64,000 nt of DNA. Origin: Egicoccus sp. AB-alg6-2 (GTDB taxonomy: Bacteria; Actinomycetota; Nitriliruptoria; Nitriliruptorales; Nitriliruptoraceae). The translations under genes were made by a program, and so were the position numbers. This document shows, piece by piece, positions 35,894-45,171 of the stretch. The notes under the pieces were generated by a model. It ran no database searches. It worked only from the letters and a program-made list of their open reading frames with translations, and was not told the origin of the DNA. Each line of letters opens with the position of its first letter. Position 1 is the stretch's first letter. The stretch is from positions 186,001 through 250,000 of the forward strand of contig NZ_JBGUAY010000002.1 of the NCBI RefSeq assembly GCF_041821025.1, read 5' to 3'.

Positions 35894-36285
35894 CAGCGTT
35901 GTCCTTGGGGGATGAACCGCTCTGGGGTCGCGGCGGCGGACGCGGCGACCGACCACCGGAAACCCGGGACGACCTGCGGGGCCACACCGGTCACGGTCGC
36001 GATGACCATCCCGGTGGCCGGGTCGGTGGCGAGGTCGATGCGGATGTTGGTGAGGTGGCCGGCCTGGGCGAGAAGCCCGGCGGCCGCGGTCCGTCCGGCG
36101 TCGAGAGTGGAGTCGGGTAGGGCGGCGGTGTAGGTGGCCTCGTCTGCGGCGGCGCGGGCGAGCTGGGTGGCGTGGGCCCACAGGCCGAACTGCACAGCGA
36201 GCATGAGCAGTGCGAGCAGCGCGGGCATGAGGATCGCCAGCTGCGAGGCGATCACCCCATCTTGCGCGTCTGCCCTGCTACTCAT
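35893..36285 (-). CDS. TadE-like pseudopilin
   Basis: Protein of 130 aa. AQDGVIASQLAILMPALLAL is the prepilin-like helix with Gln where Glu is usual, then a helical segment and a small beta domain (TNIRIDLATDPATGMVIATV). It overlaps its neighbours at both ends, consistent with co-translation as a Tad minor pilin set. Confidence 0.78.
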   Translation of the reverse strand: MSSRADAQDGVIASQLAILMPALLALLMLAVQFGLWAHATQLARAAADEATYTAALPDSTLDAGRTAAAGLLAQAGHLTNIRIDLATDPATGMVIATVTGVAPQVVPGFRWSVAASAAATPERFIPQGQR

Positions 36286-36497
36286 CCTGCGGGCGCTGCC
36301 GGGACGGGGATGTTGTTGGCGTTGCTTTGCGCTGCGGTGTAGATGATGCCCATCACCACGATCGCCGCGCCCACCAGAAGGAAGGTGACCACGGCGATCT
36401 CCGTGGTGGTCAGCCCATCCTCGTCGTCTCGCAACCGGACGGTGGAGTCGTGGAGGTAGGCGGCCAGTGTCGCGAGCGTGCAGTAGATCCGGATCAT
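36282..36497 (-). CDS. Flp-family type IVc pilin-like protein
   Basis: Protein of 71 aa. The motif DEDG-LTTTEIAVVTFLLVGA carries Gly then Glu at +5, the processing signature of Flp-type prepilins, followed by one hydrophobic helix and a short tail. It has the size and position of the major Tad pilin, after TadC. The ATG at 36497 has AGGAGC upstream. No prepilin peptidase gene is in this operon, so a host TadV-like enzyme may be needed. Confidence 0.78.
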   Translation of the reverse strand: MIRIYCTLATLAAYLHDSTVRLRDDEDGLTTTEIAVVTFLLVGAAIVVMGIIYTAAQSNANNIPVPAAPAG

Positions 36498-36526
36498 GAA
36501 GGCTCCTGTCCGTCCATTCGTCGTCT

Positions 36527-37441
36527 TCAGGGTTTGGCGGTGGGGGTGTGGCAGTCGGGGGTGCCGGGGATGCAGCCGGTGTGGTTGACGCCGGTGATGG
36601 CGGTCACGGCCGGGAACACGATGAAGATCAGAAACCCGAGCAGCAGCACGGCGGTGGGCAGGTTCATCCGCTCGGTGGTCGCCTCGGCCGCTGCTTCGGT
36701 TTCGGCGATCTGGCGCGAACGCAGCGTGTCGGCCTTGACCGCCAGCGAGGCACGGATGCGGGCGCCCTGGGCGCCGGCCAGCCCGATGGCGGAGGCGAGG
36801 TCGCGCAGCTCGGCGACGCCGAGCTCGGCGCCGAGATCGTCGAAGGCCGTCCACAACGGCTGGTTGATCCGCTGCGCCCGGTGCAACGCATGCCGCAGCT
36901 TGCCGAACGCCCACCCTTCGCCGGCGTCTGCGGCGGCGACCAGGGCGGTTTCGATCCCACCACCGCCGGCGAGGATGACGTTGACCAGGTCGAGGTAGGC
37001 CGACAGGGCGTACTGAAACGCCTTCCGCCGCTGCGCGACCTGCTCACGTAACCGCAGGTCGGGCAGGAAGAACCCGGCCGCTGTGCAGGCGAGCGCCGCG
37101 AGTCCGGCGGTCGGGGGTAGGCCGATCCCGAGCGTGGTGAGTGCGGCCCAGACCGCCAGGGGCACGGTAAGGCCGGCTGCGGCGCCGAGCAGCTTGTCCC
37201 GTGCCCAGGCCTGCGGGCTGATGCCGGCCAGTGCGAGCTGCTGCTCCCGCCTCGGCGTCCAGGCACCCAACGACGTCACCAGATCGAGTGCCCGGCCAGA
37301 GACCGGCACGGTGTCGGGGCCGGGTGGGCGGTGCAGGTCGGCGATGGCGCGGGCGAGTGGGACCGGCCGCGGCTTGAGTGCGGCGGCGACGATCCACAGG
37401 CCCATCCCGCAGGCCAGGCCGAGCAGCAGCGAGACGGTCAT
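36527..37441 (-). CDS. tadC: TadC-like type II/IV secretion platform protein
   Basis: Protein of 304 aa with a T2SSF/GspF-type domain and TM helices at the N-terminus, centre (VPLAVWAALTTLGIGLPP) and C-terminus (VLLLGFLIFIVFPAVTAI). It pairs with TadB to form the inner-membrane platform of the Tad pilus. The ATG at 37441 overlaps the TadB stop by 4 nt (ATGA). The open frame extending to 37516 is not needed. Confidence 0.82.
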   Translation of the reverse strand: MTVSLLLGLACGMGLWIVAAALKPRPVPLARAIADLHRPPGPDTVPVSGRALDLVTSLGAWTPRREQQLALAGISPQAWARDKLLGAAAGLTVPLAVWAALTTLGIGLPPTAGLAALACTAAGFFLPDLRLREQVAQRRKAFQYALSAYLDLVNVILAGGGGIETALVAAADAGEGWAFGKLRHALHRAQRINQPLWTAFDDLGAELGVAELRDLASAIGLAGAQGARIRASLAVKADTLRSRQIAETEAAAEATTERMNLPTAVLLLGFLIFIVFPAVTAITGVNHTGCIPGTPDCHTPTAKP

Positions 37442-38292
37442 CGGCTCGCCTTCTGCGTGGTGCGGGGGACGAACCGTTCGGGCAGGTCGATGTCGGACAT
37501 GCGGGCCATCAGCCACGATCCGCCGGCGAATACCCCGCCGACGACAGCGAGCACGGCCTGGCCGCCGGGGCTGTCGTAGGCGTCGAGGTAGCTGCGGTTG
37601 AGCACCATCAGCATGATGACGGTCGCGACGACCGAGCCGAGGATGATCTTGGCGGAGGTCCGAAGCCGTTGCCGGCCCACCTCGACCTTGACCCGCATGG
37701 TGGCGTCGTCGCGTATCGACTCCGCCAGCCGCGAAAGGAGGCTGCCGAGGTCGGCGGCCTCCATCCGCGCTGCGATCGTCAACGCCGCGACAACCAGATC
37801 CGAGGACGGATGGTCGAGCTCGTCACCGAACGCGGCCAGCGCGTCGGTGAGCCGCTGATGCCGCAGCCGCTCAGCCAGCCGACGCACCGCCGGTGCGATC
37901 GGTGCCGGTGGGGCGACCGCGGTCGCGGTCAGCGCTTCTTCGAGTCCGGCGGCGGCGGCCATGGTGTCGCGTACCGACTCCGCCCACGACGCGATCGCTT
38001 CGGTCTTGTCGATCGCGTCCTGCCGTGCCCGACCTCCACCGAGCAGGCGCGGTGCCAGTGCGGTGCCGAATCCGGCGAGCGCGGCGGCGACCGGCCAGCG
38101 CGTCACCACCAGCACGACCATCGCTACTAGTACCGCCAGTCCGGCCCGTGTCGCCGTCTGTTGCAGGCGGGCAGTGCTGGCGGCGAGCTGGGAGCGGTCG
38201 GGGAGCAGCTGCCAGCCGGCGAGCCCGCCGATGGCGAGCCAGATGCCGATGCCGACGATGATGCCGGCGAGCAGGGCGACAAGCGTGCTCAT
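37438..38292 (-). CDS. tadB: TadB-like type II/IV secretion platform protein
   Basis: Protein of 284 aa: two N-terminal TM segments, a cytoplasmic T2SSF helical bundle (SWAESVRDTMAAAAGLEEAL and onward) and two C-terminal TM helices (ILGSVVATVIMLMVLNRSYL). The ATG at 38292 is chosen because it makes an ATGA overlap with the TadA stop; GTG 38304 is less likely. Confidence 0.82.
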   Translation of the reverse strand: MSTLVALLAGIIVGIGIWLAIGGLAGWQLLPDRSQLAASTARLQQTATRAGLAVLVAMVVLVVTRWPVAAALAGFGTALAPRLLGGGRARQDAIDKTEAIASWAESVRDTMAAAAGLEEALTATAVAPPAPIAPAVRRLAERLRHQRLTDALAAFGDELDHPSSDLVVAALTIAARMEAADLGSLLSRLAESIRDDATMRVKVEVGRQRLRTSAKIILGSVVATVIMLMVLNRSYLDAYDSPGGQAVLAVVGGVFAGGSWLMARMSDIDLPERFVPRTTQKASR

Positions 38293-39602
38293 GTGGTCCA
38301 CCACCCGTCACGGTTTGCGAGCAGCTGCGCCTCGAACCCGCACGCGATCAGCCGGTGCATGGTGTCGTCACGTGTCGGGGACCCTGGCACGGCACGCCCG
38401 TCTGGGCCGGGGGTGAAGATCTCGTTGGAGACGAGTCGGGCGCCGTCGACGTCGACGACCTCACGAACAGAGGTGACGGCACGACGGCTGTTGACCCAGC
38501 CGATGTGGACCACCAGGTGGACGGCGTTGGCGACCAGCAGGTTGGTGGTCTCGGCGTCGAGCCGTTCGGGGGTCATCGCGGCGTACATCTGGAACCGCTT
38601 GAACGTCTCTTTCGATGTCGAGGCGTGGATGGTGCAAAGCGACCCGTCGTTGCCCTGCGACATGGCCAGCAGCATCGGCAGAATCTCATCGCCGCGGACC
38701 TCGCCGACGATGACCCGGTCGGGCGACATGCGAAGGCCGGTGCGCACCAGCTGGGCGAGCGTGATCTGCCCGACCCCTTCGGTGTTGGCGGCGCGGGCGG
38801 TCAACGTCTCGTAGTCGGGGTGGCGGTCGGCAAAGCGTTCCAGGCCGATCTCGAGCGAGTCCTCGATCGTGATCAGACGCTCGCCCGGCTGGATCGCGTT
38901 GATCAGGCAGCGCAGCATCGTGGTCTTGCCCGAGTTCGTCCCGCCGGCGATCACGATGTTCAACCTGGCCAGCGTCGCGGCCGTGAGAAACGACTCGAGC
39001 GTGCGGTCGATCGCCCCCGCAGCCACCAGGTGGGAAAGCAGATGCAGGTCGAAGTTGTGCCGGCGGATGGTCACCCGTGGCCGTGACGCGGGCGGACTCA
39101 AGACGGCGTTGAGCCGGTCGCCATTGGGCAGCTGCATGTCCAGCTCCCAGTTCGCCGCATCGAAACGCTTCTCCGAGCGGTCGAGACGGCGGGCGGCGTT
39201 GGCGATGATGTCGACCAGCTCGGCCGGGCTGGACACGACCGGAGGGTGGATCTCTTTGCGGCCGTCGGCGTACTCGAGCCACACCGGATCGGCCCCAGGG
39301 ATCGCGATGTTGGTTACGCCCTCGAGAGCGAGCAGTTCCTGCAACGGCCCCAGGCCGAACAGCCGGTCGATGACCTGGACCGCCACACGACGTTCGCTCG
39401 GCGCGTCCAGCGGGTCGCGGCCCTCACGCAACGCCTCGGTCGCCAACCGTTCCAGTTCGCGGCTGACCAGGGCCTGTGCAAGCTGCCGTTCATCCTCACC
39501 GGACAACCGCCCTTGCTCGCCGTCGTCGGACGAGCGGGCGGTCAGCTCATCACCGACCCGCCGCACCAGCCGGTCAACCAACCCCACATCGGTGACGGCC
39601 AT
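38289..39602 (-). CDS. tadA: TadA/CpaF pilus assembly ATPase
   Basis: Cytoplasmic hexameric secretion ATPase of 437 aa. Walker A is AGGTNSGKTTML, followed by the Asp box ITIEDSLEIGL, the His box GQGNDGSLCTIHAST region and Walker B VIVGEVRGDE. An N-terminal ~100-residue coiled region precedes the VTNIAIPGADPVWLEY start of the CpaF core. This is the motor for assembly of the Tad pilus. The ATG at 39602 lies one base from the stop of the CpaE-like gene; the frame upstream is a shadow. Confidence 0.9.
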   Translation of the reverse strand: MAVTDVGLVDRLVRRVGDELTARSSDDGEQGRLSGEDERQLAQALVSRELERLATEALREGRDPLDAPSERRVAVQVIDRLFGLGPLQELLALEGVTNIAIPGADPVWLEYADGRKEIHPPVVSSPAELVDIIANAARRLDRSEKRFDAANWELDMQLPNGDRLNAVLSPPASRPRVTIRRHNFDLHLLSHLVAAGAIDRTLESFLTAATLARLNIVIAGGTNSGKTTMLRCLINAIQPGERLITIEDSLEIGLERFADRHPDYETLTARAANTEGVGQITLAQLVRTGLRMSPDRVIVGEVRGDEILPMLLAMSQGNDGSLCTIHASTSKETFKRFQMYAAMTPERLDAETTNLLVANAVHLVVHIGWVNSRRAVTSVREVVDVDGARLVSNEIFTPGPDGRAVPGSPTRDDTMHRLIACGFEAQLLANRDGWWTT

Positions 39603-39603
39603 C

Positions 39604-40395
39604 TCACGACCTTCCGTGCACCAGATCACGACCCCGCGGGTGGCCGTCGACCTGCGCCGACGTGCCGACGTCCGGCTGTGGTGCCGGACGGCTTGGGGCG
39701 ACCCGGTCGACGATGCCGCTCGCCGTACGCAACAACGCGCTGCGACCGAGCCATCGGGCCGTGCCACAGGCCGCCAACGCGTCGGCCGCATCAGGGTCGG
39801 CGGCCAAGACCCCGAGCACCGGGGCCCCGATCGCGTCGGCAACCTCGGCCGGGCCGTAGGGCCGATCGCCGACCAACAGCACGTCCGGTGCCGGCCCGAG
39901 GGTCGACAGGTGTGCGAGTCGGTGGGCGAGTGCGGCCAATTCCTCCACCCGCGGTCGCACCACCAGCACCAGTCGGTCCGCCGACTCGATCAACGGCGCG
40001 ACGAGCGGCGCAGCGGGCAGCCGCCCGGCATCGATGAGCACATCCGTCTCGGCCGACTCGAGCAGGCCGGCGAGCCGGCCGGCGCACGTGCGCAGCAGCG
40101 CCTGGGCCGGCTCCAACGCCGCCGGCCCCACGAGCGCCCCGATACGCCCGGTGCCCGGCAAGGGTCGGACATGCTCGTCGAGCAACCCCGCCGTGTCGCC
40201 ACCGAGGGTGTGGCGCGATGCGGCAGCAAGCGTGGTCAGCCCGGGCTCGATGGGTAGCCCGAACCTCGCCGCCAGCGCGCCACCATCCTCCGATGCCTCG
40301 ACCAGCAGCAGCCGGCCCGGCCACACCGAGGCGCACGCCAACACCGCCGTGGTCACCCCCGGCGATGACCGCGCCGACGCGAACACCACCCTCAT
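39604..40395 (-). CDS. CpaE/MinD-like protein with degenerate P-loop
   Basis: Protein of 263 aa in the place where CpaE (TadZ) sits. The N-terminus reads FASARSSPGVTTAVLACA. The deviant Walker A of MinD-type ATPases (KGGxGKT) is reduced to SSPGVTT without either Lys, so ATP binding may be lost. DVLIDAGRLPA takes the Walker B position. It probably localises the pilus machine. It overlaps the CpaB gene by 4 nt. Such degenerate CpaE relatives are common in actinobacterial Tad clusters. Confidence 0.68.
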   Translation of the reverse strand: MRVVFASARSSPGVTTAVLACASVWPGRLLLVEASEDGGALAARFGLPIEPGLTTLAAASRHTLGGDTAGLLDEHVRPLPGTGRIGALVGPAALEPAQALLRTCAGRLAGLLESAETDVLIDAGRLPAAPLVAPLIESADRLVLVVRPRVEELAALAHRLAHLSTLGPAPDVLLVGDRPYGPAEVADAIGAPVLGVLAADPDAADALAACGTARWLGRSALLRTASGIVDRVAPSRPAPQPDVGTSAQVDGHPRGRDLVHGRS

Positions 40396-41048
40396 GGCCG
40401 GCCCTCCACGTGATCGCGGGCAACCAGCACCAGGCGAACCTCGCCGGTCGCGGCCGCCTGCGCGACCGAGACGGCCTCCGTTTCGCCGGTGTGCAGCGAG
40501 ATGAACTGGAGCCCTTGCGTGCCAACCGGCTCGATCCCGACCACCTCGGCCGCCTCCACCAACACCACGAGCCCGTCGGAGACCTCCACGACCGAGACCA
40601 GGTCCCCGATCGTCAGCCGTGGGGTCGGGTACTGCCCCGGCGCCAACGCCAGACCGACCACCCCCGCACCCGGCGTCAACGCCGAGCCGGCAGAGACGTG
40701 ATCGGCCGTCAGCAACGTCCCCGCCGCCAGATCCGCCACGACCGCCTTGCCGACCAACACACCGGAGTCGGTGGCCGGGGTCATCGCCACGACATCGTCG
40801 GTACCGACATGCACGACCCGCAGATCGTCGACCTCGAGCACCTCGCCACGCGCGACATCGGCCGCCAGCACCAGCACCGCGGTGCGCTGCACCGACGCGG
40901 CGTTGAACAACACAAACCCCAACGCCGCCAACCCCGACAGCATCAGCCCCAACGCCAGCTGCGGGACCCGCATCCGGCGCACCGCAGGCTCAGGCGGATC
41001 CGGACGGCGTGGCGTGCGTGGCGGGGCTGGCGCTGTCGTGCTTGCCAT
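40392..41048 (-). CDS. CpaB/SAF-domain pilus protein
   Basis: Protein of 218 aa with one N-terminal TM (LALGLMLSGLAALGFVLF) and a SAF/CpaB domain: VLVLAADVARGEVLEVDDL, then GKAVVADLAAGTLLTADHV. CpaB-type proteins act at the outer face of the Tad assembly. The ATG at 41048 follows GGAAGGA; the longer start at 41069 is less likely. Confidence 0.82.
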   Translation of the reverse strand: MASTTAPAPPRTPRRPDPPEPAVRRMRVPQLALGLMLSGLAALGFVLFNAASVQRTAVLVLAADVARGEVLEVDDLRVVHVGTDDVVAMTPATDSGVLVGKAVVADLAAGTLLTADHVSAGSALTPGAGVVGLALAPGQYPTPRLTIGDLVSVVEVSDGLVVLVEAAEVVGIEPVGTQGLQFISLHTGETEAVSVAQAAATGEVRLVLVARDHVEGRP

Positions 41049-41074
41049 CGACCATCCTTCCAACCGCACCGGCG

Positions 41075-42001
41075 TCAGCCGGTGATCACCGCCTGCACCT
41101 CACCCACGGTGAGCTCCCACGAGTCCGACACCTCGATCGACCCGAACACCCCGCGGTCCGCACCGTTGAGCGACCACGAAAACTCCCACCGGACCGTCAC
41201 CGAGGCGTCGAACACCCCAGAGGGCCGGATCGAGGACGAATCGGTGAACGTGTACGTGCACGCCGGGTTCCCGGTCCCGCGGACCGACTCAGGCTGCAAC
41301 TCGTAATCCGCCTGAGCCGGCTCCGACCACGGCACGCCCGGGCCCTCGCAGACGCGCACCCCCTCGTCGAGATCCCAGATCGCTTCGACAGGCCGCGCCT
41401 CGACCGACACCTCGATGCCGGTCGGCGTCGACGCTGTCGCTGACCGCGGCTGCCAGTACGACTCGTCCAACCACAACCAGGTCGCAAACCGTGTCACCGC
41501 CTGCTCCGGCGACACGGCAAAGTCCGGCGTCACCGGCTCCACACGAGCCCGCGCCTGGGCACGTGCAGCGAAGACGCCCTCGCTGTCATCCGCACTGCCC
41601 GGTTCCGGAGACGGCACCCACAACACATCACTGCGCAGATCGCCGTTGCAGTCGCGATACACACCCAGCACGTGGCCCTCGGGCGCATCCAGCCAGTTGT
41701 GCTGCTGCCGATCCCGATACGTCTCTGGAACATGCTCCGGCGGCAGAAACGAGACCCACCACGCATCCGGATCTGCCGCACGCTCCGCAGTGCACTGCGG
41801 AGCTTCTGCCTGCCCGCCCACCGGCTGCGGAGTGCTGCCGTCAGCATCGCCGCCAGGGCACGTCCCGACAGCTTCTCCGCCTCGGTCATCTATTGCTCCC
41901 GACCCTTGGCAAGGAGCCGCTGCGGCCGGGGTCGTACTCAAGATGACGAAGACGATCGCCAGCGTCCAAGTCGACGCGTTCCGCCGCCTACTGCACGACA
42001 T
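41075..42001 (-). CDS. secreted hypothetical protein of the Tad operon
   Basis: Protein of 308 aa with a signal peptide (TWLAIVFVILSTTPAAAAP-like, cleaved after AAAA). The mature part has Cys pairs (CTAERAAD, YRDCNGD, VRVCEGPG, NPACTYTF) and a Trp-rich, beta-type C-terminus ending in an acidic, Val-rich stretch. I do not recognise a named family. Its place between a membrane-anchored lipoprotein and CpaB suggests a cell-surface part of the pilus. It overlaps the upstream gene by 14 bp. Confidence 0.65.
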   Translation of the reverse strand: MSCSRRRNASTWTLAIVFVILSTTPAAAAPCQGSGAIDDRGGEAVGTCPGGDADGSTPQPVGGQAEAPQCTAERAADPDAWWVSFLPPEHVPETYRDRQQHNWLDAPEGHVLGVYRDCNGDLRSDVLWVPSPEPGSADDSEGVFAARAQARARVEPVTPDFAVSPEQAVTRFATWLWLDESYWQPRSATASTPTGIEVSVEARPVEAIWDLDEGVRVCEGPGVPWSEPAQADYELQPESVRGTGNPACTYTFTDSSSIRPSGVFDASVTVRWEFSWSLNGADRGVFGSIEVSDSWELTVGEVQAVITG

Positions 42002-43220
42002 ATCGCGTACTTCCGGGTTCGCAGTTGGTGTCGCGCGTGCCCGCTTGATCGCTCACCCGCCAAACGCCGTCGTCACCACGGCGTAGTTCCACCGACTGAA
42101 GGTCGAGCTGGCCCTCTTGAACAGGCGGGATGAGATCGTCGAGGCGAGTGCCGGTCTCGAGGTCGAAGGCGCCACGCTCTGGGACCTGGCGCGCGCAGTC
42201 GGAGACTGTGGCAGCCCCGATGCCCACCTCGAACACGACGGCGTTGTCGGTCGGAGCCGGGTCGCGGATCACAATCCCGTCCCGTTGGTGCTCGGTGAGC
42301 AGATCGCGGATGAACTCGAGTTGCGCTCCGGTCATGGTGCGTTCGAGTTCCGGATGACCGGGATCGGGCGGGTCCCAGGCGGCGTCCTTCGCTGCTCGAA
42401 AGTCGCGGTAGGCAGCCAACAGTTGGTCGTTGAGTTCTTCGGCGATGCAGAACAGGTCTCGCTGCTGAGCGGTGTCGATCCGCCAGCCATCGTTGGTGGC
42501 GACGGCGGTGGCTTCCCAGCCGGTTGTGACGGTTGCGACGCTGTCGGGTTGTCCGTCGGGGTGCTGAGCGACGATGGCGCAATCGGTGATACTGGCCTGG
42601 TCGCCCGTGACCTGGAAGCGTGGCCAGAGCTCGGTGTCGCTGGTGACGAGTCGGCTGTCGCCGCGCTGGGCGACGAGCGCTTCGATGGCACGGTCGGGAT
42701 CGACCGCAACTTCTTGGAACTCTGCAGGATCTGGGTCGTCGACCGATGCCTGCTCGACCCAGGCTGTGTGGAACGCTTCCCAGGTCGCCGCCAGTTCGTC
42801 CTCATCTGGGCGGCTGGGTTCGGCGGTCGGGGGGGCGTCGGGTGTCTCGGTTTCAACTGCGGCGGCGCTGTTGTCGGTGGCGTCCGGCTCGCGAACCGAT
42901 GTCGACGTCGGGGCCCCGGTCGAACAGGCCGCCAGTACGGCCGCCAACGCGAACGGCACCGCGATGAATGCCAGGCGCGACGGGGTGTCGCCGTGATCCG
43001 CGACCGGCACCGTCGACACAGCTGTTGGATAGTCGAGGCCCCCCATGGCAGCCCCCGTGGCCACATGCGATGCGCATTCTGAGTGGTTCTGCATCGAGGG
43101 GAGTAGTCCATCTGGGCCCGTCAGGGTGACATGAATGCGCCTGTCGCTCCACATGGGGTGCGTGGCGCACGTCACGATCGGGGGCAGGGCGGGGCCGGTC
43201 TCGGTGGGAGCCCGGGGCAT
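41988..43220 (-). CDS. putative membrane-anchored or lipoprotein of the Tad operon
   Basis: Protein of 410 aa from ATG 43220, chosen for its AAGGAGC ribosome site at 7 nt. A hydrophobic segment with a lipobox-like end (AFIAVPFALAAVLAACSTG) comes only after ~80 residues. Either the N-terminus is cytoplasmic and this is a TM anchor, or the true start is inside (for example ATG 43047) and it is a lipoprotein. The extracytoplasmic part starts with a Thr/Glu/Pro-rich linker, then two similar halves carrying TDCAIVAQ and VSDCARQV. Function unknown. Confidence 0.6.
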   Translation of the reverse strand: MPRAPTETGPALPPIVTCATHPMWSDRRIHVTLTGPDGLLPSMQNHSECASHVATGAAMGGLDYPTAVSTVPVADHGDTPSRLAFIAVPFALAAVLAACSTGAPTSTSVREPDATDNSAAAVETETPDAPPTAEPSRPDEDELAATWEAFHTAWVEQASVDDPDPAEFQEVAVDPDRAIEALVAQRGDSRLVTSDTELWPRFQVTGDQASITDCAIVAQHPDGQPDSVATVTTGWEATAVATNDGWRIDTAQQRDLFCIAEELNDQLLAAYRDFRAAKDAAWDPPDPGHPELERTMTGAQLEFIRDLLTEHQRDGIVIRDPAPTDNAVVFEVGIGAATVSDCARQVPERGAFDLETGTRLDDLIPPVQEGQLDLQSVELRRGDDGVWRVSDQAGTRDTNCEPGSTRYVVQ

Positions 43221-43234
43221 GAGGCCGCTCCTTG

Positions 43235-43864
43235 TTACCTGGTCCGACGCAGGACACGTTGGGCTTGCTGGCCGTGTTCGAGCCGCTGGGTGAGTGTGAC
43301 GATTTCGCGGTCGAGTTCGGCCACGACCTTCTCCCAGGTTGTGGACAACTGGCTGGTGGCTCGTCGGCCGGAGCTGCCTTTGGGGAGCTCGTCCAGCCGG
43401 CGTTGCACGGCGCGGAGTGCGGCAGCGGCTTCTCGCCGGTCCGTGCGGGCCGCCGTGAGCCGCTGCTGCGGGGAGGGTTCGACCACGGGTCGGCGGGTCC
43501 CGGTCTGGTAGTGGCGTGCGGCGTAGAGCCGTTGCAGACCGGTGGCGCGCCAGCGGCCACCGACGGCTTCGAGTTGCAGGGTGAGCGCGCCCCAACGTTC
43601 GGCATCGGTGCGGGTGACCAGGTTCGCGATGGCTCGGCCGGTGTCGAGACGTTGGATGCGGGTGACGCCGACATCGGCGCGGCTGACGCCGCCACCGGTG
43701 AACGAGCCTGGCAGGCGGGTCTGCTGCCACCGTTGCCAGGCTTGCGGGGTCACGTAGGCGAGCAGCTGTTCGGGCTCGCGCAGACTGCGTTCGACCTCGA
43801 GGGTGGCGCGGGCGATGAAACGCGCGATGTCTTCGAGCTGGGCGTCGGTCGGGATCGGTCCCAT
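43235..43864 (-). CDS. Rv3235-like protein with coiled-coil tail
   Basis: Protein of 209 aa. The first ~120 residues resemble the small Rv3235 family, with DTGRAIANLVTRTDAERWG and LQLEAVGGRWRATGLQRLY. The C-terminal 80 residues are Arg/Glu-rich and probably coiled coil (TAARTDRREAAAALRAVQRR). Not a known enzyme. It lies between ArdC and the membrane protein in the long operon, 6 bp after the ArdC stop. Confidence 0.55.
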   Translation of the reverse strand: MGPIPTDAQLEDIARFIARATLEVERSLREPEQLLAYVTPQAWQRWQQTRLPGSFTGGGVSRADVGVTRIQRLDTGRAIANLVTRTDAERWGALTLQLEAVGGRWRATGLQRLYAARHYQTGTRRPVVEPSPQQRLTAARTDRREAAAALRAVQRRLDELPKGSSGRRATSQLSTTWEKVVAELDREIVTLTQRLEHGQQAQRVLRRTR

Positions 43865-43870
43865 GGCCCA

Positions 43871-44818
43871 TCACCGGCTTCGCGCGGGTGGGCGGGCGAC
43901 GGCTGCCGCTTGTTGGCGGGCGGCGTCGAGGGCCAGGTCGAGCCGGTCGGTTGGCAGCACGGTGGCGGTGACCTTGCCGACACGTTGGTGCAACGCCGTC
44001 AGCCGGTCGACGTCACCGTCGACCCAGCTGGCGATGTAGCCCGCCGCGTGGCCGGTGATGTCGAAGTTGAACCGGGCCGAGATCGCATGCGCGGCGGCCT
44101 CGGCGACCGCTTCACAGTCGGCCCGGTTGTGGGCGTAGTAGCGGCGGTCGCCTGCCGTGTGCGCGTCGCGCAGCTCAGGGTCGTGGCGGTGGGCGAGCTC
44201 GTGCGCGATGGTCGCCACCCGCTCACCGTCGCTGTTGGCAGCGGCGACCACAATCCGGTCGTGTTCGCGCTGGTAGTAGCCGTACAGATCAGCCGGTAGC
44301 TCGCGGGTCTCGAGCGTGACGCCGTGGTCGGCACACCAGCTGGTGAGGTGGTTGGCCAGCGCCTGCGGGGCCTGGTCGGGGGCGGGCCTGCCGAGCTCTG
44401 GGAGTGGGTCGCCGTCGGTCTGGGCGACGTCGAACACGTGCCCGACCCCGAAGCCGATGCGCTGTTCGTAGCGGGCACGCTCGCCCGCGGTGGCTGGCGG
44501 GCGGACCCGCTCACCGGTGGCGGGGTCGAGCCAGTAGGGCTTGGGATGGAAGACCATGATGCCGGTCTCGCCCTTGCGGACCTGCCGGCCGACCTGCTGC
44601 CAGGTCCGATACGACGCGACCTTGGTCGCCTGCGGTGCCTGCGCCACGATCCAGGCCGCGTTGGTAGGCGAGTAGCGGTGGAACGCGGCCATCTTGGTGA
44701 ACCAGGCGGCGTACTCGCCCGAGTCGATGATCCGGCGCAGCTCGGCCTCGAGCTGTCCTTGCACTTGGGCGCGACGGTCCTCGACCGAGAGCCGGCCCGC
44801 CTTGGTCGGGGCGCTCAT
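43871..44818 (-). CDS. ardC: ArdC-like antirestriction protein
   Basis: Protein of 315 aa: an N-terminal ArdC ssDNA-binding domain (AAWFTKMAAFHRYSPTNAAW, then WQQVGRQVRKGETGI) and a C-terminal zincin-type domain with the metal site IAHELAHRHDP. ArdC proteins protect incoming single-stranded plasmid DNA from host restriction during conjugation. The ATG at 44818 overlaps the stop of the upstream small gene (ATGA). Its presence in the same operon as the pilus genes ties that operon to DNA transfer. Confidence 0.82.
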   Translation of the reverse strand: MSAPTKAGRLSVEDRRAQVQGQLEAELRRIIDSGEYAAWFTKMAAFHRYSPTNAAWIVAQAPQATKVASYRTWQQVGRQVRKGETGIMVFHPKPYWLDPATGERVRPPATAGERARYEQRIGFGVGHVFDVAQTDGDPLPELGRPAPDQAPQALANHLTSWCADHGVTLETRELPADLYGYYQREHDRIVVAAANSDGERVATIAHELAHRHDPELRDAHTAGDRRYYAHNRADCEAVAEAAAHAISARFNFDITGHAAGYIASWVDGDVDRLTALHQRVGKVTATVLPTDRLDLALDAARQQAAAVARPPARSR

Positions 44819-45171
44819 GAGACCGGCTCGGCGGTCAACTGCTGCGCGAACGCGGCCGCGAGCCGGTGGGGCGGCAAGCTTCGAAGCGCGGCCGGGATCG
44901 AGGGCAGCACCCAGGTCCGCCACGCCTTGCCCGACGAACTCGCCGTCGGCGGCAGGCCCTCGAGGGGCAGGCGAAGCTGACGCGGCCTACCCGGCGCACC
45001 TGGCTGCGAGTCCGGCGGCAACGCCGGCGCCGGTGTGTTCGGCGTAAGTGGATGCAGGTGCGGGTGGCCGACCCCGTCGTAGGCCAGCACCGCGCACAGC
45101 TGCTCGCGGCCTGCCTCGTCGAGGTCGCCGAGCACGGCGAGATGGACGGCCCGAATCTCGATGGTGCCCAT
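44815..45171 (-). CDS. small hypothetical protein
   Basis: Protein of 118 aa. The N-terminus MGTIEIRAVHLAVLGDLDEA and YDGVGHPHLHPLTPNTPAP is followed by a Pro-rich stretch and a C-terminal helix (PPHRLAAAFAQQLTAE). No family recognised. It overlaps the neighbouring genes at both ends, so it is almost certainly translated with the sigma-like and ArdC genes. Confidence 0.6.
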   Translation of the reverse strand: MGTIEIRAVHLAVLGDLDEAGREQLCAVLAYDGVGHPHLHPLTPNTPAPALPPDSQPGAPGRPRQLRLPLEGLPPTASSSGKAWRTWVLPSIPAALRSLPPHRLAAAFAQQLTAEPVS

